Source of the DNA: Solobacterium sp.
GTDB taxonomy: Bacteria > Bacillota_I > Bacilli_A > Erysipelotrichales > Erysipelotrichaceae
Direction of reading: 5' to 3'
Assembly (NCBI GenBank): GCA_024696355.1
Contig: JAILGV010000013.1
Span: 1 to 64,000, forward strand
Length of the DNA stretch: 64,000 nt
The first letter of the stretch is position 1. The number at the start of each line of letters is the position of its first letter. Both the position numbers and the translations under genes were made by a program. Under the pieces are notes generated by a model. The model was not told where the DNA came from. It saw only the letters and a program-made list of their open reading frames with translations, and searched no databases. This document shows positions 58,901-64,000 of this stretch, piece by piece.

Positions 58901-60196
58901 ATGCTCAAAGCAATTGTGGCGGGAGCCGGGCTTGCAGGCTGTGAAGCAGCCTGGCAGCTTGCTCAGCGCGGCATACATGTAACACTGATCGAAATGAAGC
59001 CGGTGAAAAAAACACCGGCTCATTCGGCAGATACTTTCGCCGAACTGGTGTGTTCCAATTCCCTGCGTTCAGATGCCCTGACCAATGCCGTCGGACTGCT
59101 GAAGCAGGAAATGCGCACTGTCGGCTCTTTGATTATGGCCAAGGCGGATGAAAACAGGATTCCCGCAGGATCAGCGCTGGCTGTTGACCGTGAGAGATTT
59201 TCCGGGGCTGTGGATGCCGCCGTGCGCAGTCACCCGAATATTGAAGTCAGGGAAGAGGAACTGGATCATATTCCGGATGAGCCGTGCATCATTGCGACCG
59301 GACCGCTGTCATCCGATGCGGTTATGAAGGCGGTGCGTGATCTTCTGCAGGATCAGTACTGCTATTTCTATGATGCCGAAGCTCCGATCGTTACGGCTGA
59401 ATCAATTGATTTTACGAAGGCGTATAAAAAATCACGCTATGACAAGGGCGAGGCTGACTATGTCAACTGTCCTATGACGCGTGAGGAATTTGAATTGTTC
59501 TATCAGGCGGTTATCAACGCCGAAACCGTGCCGATCCGTTCCTTTGAGAAGGAAATATACTTTGAAGGGTGCATGCCCTTTGAGATCATGGCAAAACGGG
59601 GAAGGGATACACTTCTGTTCGGCCCCATGAAGCCCGTCGGTCTCGAGCATAACGGAGTCAGACCGTATGCCGTCGTTCAGCTGAGGCAGGACAATGCCGA
59701 GGCTTCACTGTACAATATCGTCGGTTTTCAGACCCATCTGACATGGCCCGAACAGCGGCGCATCCTGAGGATGATACCGGGGCTGGAGAACTGCGAGATT
59801 GTCCGCTACGGCGTTATGCACAGAAATACCTACATCAATTCCCCGCGCTGCCTGAGGGAAACTTACCAGTACAGGGACCGCGACGATCTGTTCTTTGCCG
59901 GACAGATGACGGGCGTGGAAGGATATGTGGAATCTGCGGCTTCGGGAATGCTTGCCGGAATCAATCTGGCACACGTGCTCAGAGGTGAAGCGCCGGCGCA
60001 GCTGGGACCGGATACGATGCTCGGGGCAATGGCACATTATATTACGCATGCTGATCCGGAGCACTTTCAGCCGATGAATGCAAATTTCGGGATTATGCAT
60101 CTGAATACGGCGGTAAAGAAAAAGGAGCGCAAGGCTGCCTACAGCCTGCAGTCACTGCCGATTATTGAAGAAAAGGTGAAATCTCATGAACTTTGA
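58901..60196 (+). CDS. trmFO: tRNA (uracil-5-)-methyltransferase TrmFO
   Basis: 431 aa flavoenzyme that makes m5U54 in tRNA with methylenetetrahydrofolate. Seen: N-terminal FAD site [42 protein letters not shown], and [22 protein letters not shown]. Follows topA by 5 bases and overlaps xerC. Present in the same place in Bacillus and relatives. Confidence 0.96.
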   Translation: MLKAIVAGAGLAGCEAAWQLAQRGIHVTLIEMKPVKKTPAHSADTFAELVCSNSLRSDALTNAVGLLKQEMRTVGSLIMAKADENRIPAGSALAVDRERFSGAVDAAVRSHPNIEVREEELDHIPDEPCIIATGPLSSDAVMKAVRDLLQDQYCYFYDAEAPIVTAESIDFTKAYKKSRYDKGEADYVNCPMTREEFELFYQAVINAETVPIRSFEKEIYFEGCMPFEIMAKRGRDTLLFGPMKPVGLEHNGVRPYAVVQLRQDNAEASLYNIVGFQTHLTWPEQRRILRMIPGLENCEIVRYGVMHRNTYINSPRCLRETYQYRDRDDLFFAGQMTGVEGYVESAASGMLAGINLAHVLRGEAPAQLGPDTMLGAMAHYITHADPEHFQPMNANFGIMHLNTAVKKKERKAAYSLQSLPIIEEKVKSHEL

Positions 60197-61103
60197 GCCG
60201 TATGTGCTTCGCTTTCTCGACCATATCAGACTGAGCCGCACGGGATCGGATGATACGGAAGATGCATACCGCAGGGATGCGGAACGGTTCATCACTTATC
60301 TTGATGAATGCGGCATCCGTTCTTTTGAGGATGTCAGCAGGGAAGTGATGAGTGACTATATTACAAAGCTGCGCAGCGGAGAGATCGGCGGCCGGGCGCT
60401 TTCCAATGCCAGTTATTCCCGGAACCTTTCATCCCTCCGCTCATTTTACCGGTATCTGAACAGATACGAGGGGATTGAAAACAATCCTGTGCGGGCATTC
60501 AGGGGAGTCAGCGACCGGAGAAAGCTTCCGGAGTTTCTGACGTTCGATCAGATGGAGACGATGCTGAACAGCTTTGATCTGTCTGATGCCGTACAGGTCA
60601 GGGACAGATGCATTCTTGAAACAATGTATGCCTGCGGGCTTCGTGTATCAGAGTGTGCAGGCCTGAAGATATCCGACATCAATCTGAAGGACCGTTATCT
60701 GACGGTGCTCGGCAAGGAAAGCAAGGAGCGGCTTGTTCCGTTCTATAAAAGATGCGGGCAGCTGATTGATTACTATCTGAATGAAGCGAGGCCCGAGTTT
60801 ATTAAGCAGGACCACGATATTCTGTTTGTCAATCAGCACGGGCATCCGATTTCCTCACGCTCGATTCAGCTGATCTGCGAGCGGAGCGGGGAAAAGGCAG
60901 GTCTTTCCGTCCATGTTCACCCGCACATGATCCGTCATTCGTTTGCCACGCACATGCTTGACAACGGAGCGGATCTCAGAATCGTTCAGGAGCTTCTCGG
61001 CCATGAGAATCTCAGTACGACGCAGATCTATACGCATGTCACGGCGGACAGGCTGAAAAAGGTTGTGGATCAGGCACATCCGTATGCAAAGAAGGCTAAA
61101 TAG
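60186..61103 (+). CDS. xerC: Tyrosine recombinase XerC
   Basis: 305 aa site-specific recombinase for chromosome-dimer resolution. Seen: N-terminal SAM-like core-binding domain (about 1-90), then the catalytic domain with Arg in [11 protein letters not shown], Lys in [21 protein letters not shown] (His, Arg), [14 protein letters not shown] (His/Tyr nucleophile). Overlaps trmFO by 11 bases. In Bacillus this gene is followed by clpQ-clpY-codY; here a MATE pump occupies that place. Confidence 0.94.
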   Translation: MNFEPYVLRFLDHIRLSRTGSDDTEDAYRRDAERFITYLDECGIRSFEDVSREVMSDYITKLRSGEIGGRALSNASYSRNLSSLRSFYRYLNRYEGIENNPVRAFRGVSDRRKLPEFLTFDQMETMLNSFDLSDAVQVRDRCILETMYACGLRVSECAGLKISDINLKDRYLTVLGKESKERLVPFYKRCGQLIDYYLNEARPEFIKQDHDILFVNQHGHPISSRSIQLICERSGEKAGLSVHVHPHMIRHSFATHMLDNGADLRIVQELLGHENLSTTQIYTHVTADRLKKVVDQAHPYAKKAK

Positions 61104-61147
61104 CACAGTCTTCTTTTTTTCTGCAGGTTCATGGTAAAATTTTCGGT

Positions 61148-62512
61148 ATGAATATCAGAGACTATATCGGTGACAGTGAATTCTACAAAAGAACCGTTTC
61201 AATCGCAGCGCCGCTGGCCGTGCAGAATCTTCTGATGTCATGCATGTCCATGGTTGACACCCTGATGGTGTCATGGATCGGCATGGTGTCAGCTGTGGGA
61301 ACCGCGGCTCAGATTGATACGCTTCATTCAATGGTTTCATACGGGTGCGTCGGCGGCATAGGCATGTTCGCATCTCAGTTTTCCGGGGCGGGGGATGAGC
61401 GCAATCTGAAGCGCTGTACGGGACTGTGCCTGGTTCTCGTGCTGATCAACGGACTGTTCTGGTTTACGCTTGCGAGTTTTTTCGGCGAAACTGTCCTGCG
61501 CTTTTATCTGAACGATGACACCGTCGTGCGGCACGGTCTTCAGTACCTGTCGATCTCGCGCTTTTCGCTTCTGCTCGGTTCAGTCGGTTTCTGCTTTTCC
61601 AACATGTACAGGAGCACCGGAAAACCGGCGGTGGCGCTGAAGGTATCTACGGCGAGTTCTCTTCTGAATGTGCTTCTGAATCTGCTTCTGATTTTCGGCA
61701 TCGGACCGTTTCCTGAAATGGGCGTGCGCGGTGCGGCCCTCGGCACGGTTCTTGCCCAGCTGTTTTCGGTATCCGTTCTGATCACGCATGCCTACCGCAC
61801 GCATCAGCCGTTTGCAGGTTCATTCAGTGAAATGTTTGCACTTGATCAGTCGTTTATCAGGCCGATTTTTGCCAGAATTCTTCCGCTGATCATCAACGAG
61901 TCCACATTCGGCATCGGACAGACGCTGTTTGTAAAAGCATTCGGCCAGCTCGGCCGTGAACAGATGGATGCGTACTATGTCGGTCTGCACATCTTCAATT
62001 TTGCGACATTTCTGATCTACGGCTACGGTTCGGCTGTGCAGATACTTCTGGGAAGAATTCTCGGCCAGGGAAAGATCATGCGGGCCAGACTGGAATGCCG
62101 CTGGCATATGGGGCTGGCATTTGCGCTGTCCGTTCTGCTGGTCAGCGTGCTGGTGATTCTTGCAAAGCCGCTGGTAATGCTGTTCGGACTGGCAGACCCG
62201 GCAGCTGAGTCGCTTGCCGTGTCAATCGTTTATGTTTTTGCGGTCAAGGCATCCATGCGTCTGTACAACTTCCTGATTTTCTGCATCCTCAGGGCAGGGG
62301 GAGATGCCGGGATCATACAGTTCCTCGACAGCGGCATCGAATGGCTTGTCGGACTGCCGGCGGCTTTCATCAGTGTCTTTGTTTTCCGCATCAGTTCCCT
62401 GACGCTTGTTCTTCTGATTGCCCAGCTGGAACAGCTTGTCCGCCTCTTCTTCGGAATGAAGCGCGTAAAGACAAACAAATGGGCTGCGGATCTGACGAAG
62501 CTCGTTGCATAA
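61148..62512 (+). CDS. MATE family efflux transporter, second copy
   Basis: 454 aa, about 12 helices. Seen: RTVSIAAPLAVQNLLMSCMSMVDTLMVSWIG at the start and YRSTGKPAVALKVSTASSLLNVLLNLLLIFGIG, both typical. Distinct from the MATE protein at 2810 (a different subgroup by eye). The ATG has no ribosome site: TAAAAT (61135-61140) lies 7 bases before it, so the message is probably leaderless or nearly so. Substrate unknown. Confidence 0.87.
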   Translation: MNIRDYIGDSEFYKRTVSIAAPLAVQNLLMSCMSMVDTLMVSWIGMVSAVGTAAQIDTLHSMVSYGCVGGIGMFASQFSGAGDERNLKRCTGLCLVLVLINGLFWFTLASFFGETVLRFYLNDDTVVRHGLQYLSISRFSLLLGSVGFCFSNMYRSTGKPAVALKVSTASSLLNVLLNLLLIFGIGPFPEMGVRGAALGTVLAQLFSVSVLITHAYRTHQPFAGSFSEMFALDQSFIRPIFARILPLIINESTFGIGQTLFVKAFGQLGREQMDAYYVGLHIFNFATFLIYGYGSAVQILLGRILGQGKIMRARLECRWHMGLAFALSVLLVSVLVILAKPLVMLFGLADPAAESLAVSIVYVFAVKASMRLYNFLIFCILRAGGDAGIIQFLDSGIEWLVGLPAAFISVFVFRISSLTLVLLIAQLEQLVRLFFGMKRVKTNKWAADLTKLVA

Positions 62513-62555
62513 AGCGGTAATTTGCGCGAATTTATTGCTGAAAATACTTTTCATT

Positions 62556-62597
62556 AAGTGCCGGCTGTGGTATTCTAAGTGTCGGCACTTCTTTTTA
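62556..62597 (+). terminator. MATE terminator overlapping an rpsB promoter-like element
   Basis: An 8-bp stem AAGTGCCG/CGGCACTT with a 19-base loop, then CTTTTTA. TATTCT (62571-62576) in the loop, with TTTTCA 17 bases upstream, could be the rpsB promoter. Confidence 0.5.
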
Positions 62598-62747
62598 TGT
62601 GCAGTTTTAAACTGTACGGAAGTGTACTACTCACACAGTGGATCCGTCATCCCGTGCATACGGTGCGGCCTGATACAGGCTGACGTATGTTGATGATGTT
62701 CGAAGCTGTGGCGGAAAACAACGGAAAGCGAGGTTAATGAAAAAATT
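62598..62747 (+). promoter_or_regulatory. rpsB 5' leader with a four-codon coupled ORF
   Basis: About 150 bases of leader with GCCTG/CAGGC and other short stems. Near the end, GAGGTTA precedes ATG AAA AAA TTA TGA (62737-62751), whose stop overlaps the rpsB ATG. The leader may bind S2 for autoregulation; I cannot match it to a known S2-leader consensus. Confidence 0.45.
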
Positions 62748-63725
62748 ATGACTGTTGTATCCATGAGGAAAATGCTCGAAAACGGCGTTCATTTCGGACA
62801 CCAGACGCGCAAATGGAATCCTAAGTTCCGTCCCTACATCTACACATCCAAAAACGGCATCTACATTATCGATCTTGCCAAGACACAGGACCAGCTTGAT
62901 GCAGCATATGCAAAGCTGAAGGAAATCACCGAAAACGGCGGAAAAGTACTGTTTGTCGGTACAAAAAAGCAGGCTCAGGCTCCCGTTCTTGCTGAAGCAC
63001 TCCGTTCCGGAAGCTTCTATGTAAACCAGAGATGGCTCGGCGGAACTCTGACAAACTTCAGAACAATTCAGAAGTCCATCAAGAAGCTGGTTGACATCGA
63101 AGAGATGGAAACAAGCGGAACAATCAACGTTTACACAAAGAAAGAGCAGTCCGTTCTCCTGAAGAAGAAGGAAAGACTGGACAACTTCCTCGGCGGAATC
63201 AAGGAAATGAAGAAGCTGCCGGATGCAGTATTTGTTGTTGACCCGATTGAAGAGCACAACGCAGTTGCTGAAGCAAAGAAGCTCGGCATTCCCGTATTTG
63301 CCCTGATCGACACCAATGCTGACCCGAATACAGTTGATTATCCGATTCCTGCAAACGATGATGCAGTACGTTCCATCACACTGATGGTCGGCGTTATCGC
63401 TGATGCAATCGTTGAAGCAAAGGGCGGCGTCCTCGAATTCGCACACCAGGAAGACGAGACAGCTGCAGACATCACAATGAAGGATGTTATGATCAACGTT
63501 GAGCAGCAGGCAGCTGAATATGAGAAGAGAAAGAGACAGCGCTACGAAGAGCGCCGTGCTCAGATGCAGAACAGACGTTTCGACCGCGGCAACAACAGCG
63601 GTGAAAGACGTGTATTCCGCAGAGACAGCAGCCGTACACCGTTAAGCGCAAGAAACGGTGCAGCCAACAAAGCAGAAGCAGCACCTGCAGAAACAACAGA
63701 AGCACCGAAGGAGGAAGCAAACTAA
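62748..63725 (+). CDS. rpsB: 30S ribosomal protein S2 with long C-terminal extension
   Basis: 325 aa; S2 binds the 30S platform with S1-type partners. Seen: [27 protein letters not shown] (matches Bacillus start), [29 protein letters not shown] and [13 protein letters not shown]. The usual length is about 240-260 aa. Here residues about 250-325 add an Arg-rich stretch ([23 protein letters not shown]) and then an Ala/Glu end. Strongly biased codons. The start ATG overlaps the stop of the MKKL mini-ORF. TsF follows directly (TAATG). Confidence 0.96.
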   Translation: MTVVSMRKMLENGVHFGHQTRKWNPKFRPYIYTSKNGIYIIDLAKTQDQLDAAYAKLKEITENGGKVLFVGTKKQAQAPVLAEALRSGSFYVNQRWLGGTLTNFRTIQKSIKKLVDIEEMETSGTINVYTKKEQSVLLKKKERLDNFLGGIKEMKKLPDAVFVVDPIEEHNAVAEAKKLGIPVFALIDTNADPNTVDYPIPANDDAVRSITLMVGVIADAIVEAKGGVLEFAHQEDETAADITMKDVMINVEQQAAEYEKRKRQRYEERRAQMQNRRFDRGNNSGERRVFRRDSSRTPLSARNGAANKAEAAPAETTEAPKEEAN

Positions 63726-64000
63726 TGGCAATCACAGCAGCACAGGTTAAAGAACTTCGTGAAATGACAGGCGCCGGCATGATGGACTGCAAGAAGGCTC
63801 TTGTAGCATGCGACGGTGATATTCAGAGATCAATCGACTGGCTCCGTGAAAACGGCATTGCCAAGAGCGCAAAGAAGGAAGGCCGTACAGCAGCTGAAGG
63901 TCTGTCAAAGATCGCTGTATGCGGCAACAGAGCTGCAGTTGTTGAACTCAACTCCGAAACCGACTTTGTTGCCAAGAACGAAAAGTTCCTTGAACTTCTC
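63725..64000 (+). CDS. tsf: Translation elongation factor Ts (partial, cut by window end)
   Basis: First 92 residues, running off the window end without a stop. Seen: [26 protein letters not shown] (N-terminal UBA-like domain that contacts EF-Tu), [15 protein letters not shown] and [11 protein letters not shown]. Exchanges GDP on EF-Tu. Starts inside the rpsB stop (TAATG) with GGAGG upstream. Standard rpsB-tsf operon. Confidence 0.97.
   Translation, partial: MAITAAQVKELREMTGAGMMDCKKALVACDGDIQRSIDWLRENGIAKSAKKEGRTAAEGLSKIAVCGNRAAVVELNSETDFVAKNEKFLELL

Overview
The window looks like a chromosomal segment of a low-to-mid GC Bacillota, most likely an Erysipelotrichaceae-like gut bacterium. This rests on gene order: rplS-lepB-rbgA-rnhB-dprA-topA-trmFO-xerC followed closely by rpsB-tsf, as in Bacilli. 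Abundant PTS sugar systems, strong aGGAGg ribosome sites and rho-independent terminators agree. No rRNA, tRNA, insertion sequence, prophage or CRISPR array was seen. The species assignment is inference.

Layout. 1-11.8 kb: a class-I amidotransferase hydrolase with a long structured leader, a glycosyltransferase, a MATE pump, a heterodimeric ABC exporter, an EamA transporter, the bifunctional NAD(P)HX repair enzyme and a histone-H1-like lysine-rich protein. 11.8-19.4 kb: aromatic amino acid synthesis, with pheA followed by an aroB-aroC-aroE/K fusion-aroF-aroA-tyrA operon. That operon is preceded by a Phe/Tyr-rich leader peptide and a set of mutually exclusive RNA helices ending in a terminator. 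19.4-20.3 kb: a NusG-II/Gx-transporter pair. 20.4-26.5 kb: a sucrose locus of fructokinase, GH13_4 amylosucrase with an H1-like tail, HAD phosphatase, sucrose-type PTS EIIBCA and an HPr paralogue lacking Ser46. 26.6-34.3 kb: a membrane TIR protein, rarA, and a LacI-controlled beta-glucoside-type PTS operon with DUF7916 and GH1 genes.

34.3-52.5 kb is a mixed region of small operons. It holds a lysoplasmalogenase-like protein, a membrane-fused PstS-like protein, a PAP2 phosphatase, a chromate transporter pair, a beta-lactamase-like hydrolase, cysteine desulfidase, phosphoglucomutase, a short CinA and a sigma-region-2-like/TM/SH3b protein. It also holds a PAQR protein, DUF1836, a gamma-carbonic anhydrase, an ATC-hydrolase family protein, a sigma-4-like small protein, pyrimidine nucleoside phosphorylase, GtrA and a ComB-like phosphatase. 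52.6-64 kb is the conserved housekeeping block, ending inside tsf.

The most noteworthy observations are four. (1) The aro attenuator, whose leader peptide itself appears to be translated from a nearly leaderless mRNA. (2) A recurrent promoter geometry in which the predicted +1 falls on the A of the start codon, at five genes exactly and three more within 1-2 nt. (3) The sucrose locus that pairs a sucrose PTS with an amylosucrase, a phosphatase and a Ser46-less HPr but no sucrose-6-phosphate hydrolase. (4) Membrane-anchored signalling-like proteins (sigma2-like/TM/SH3b and TIR/TM/PT-rich tail) of unusual architecture.
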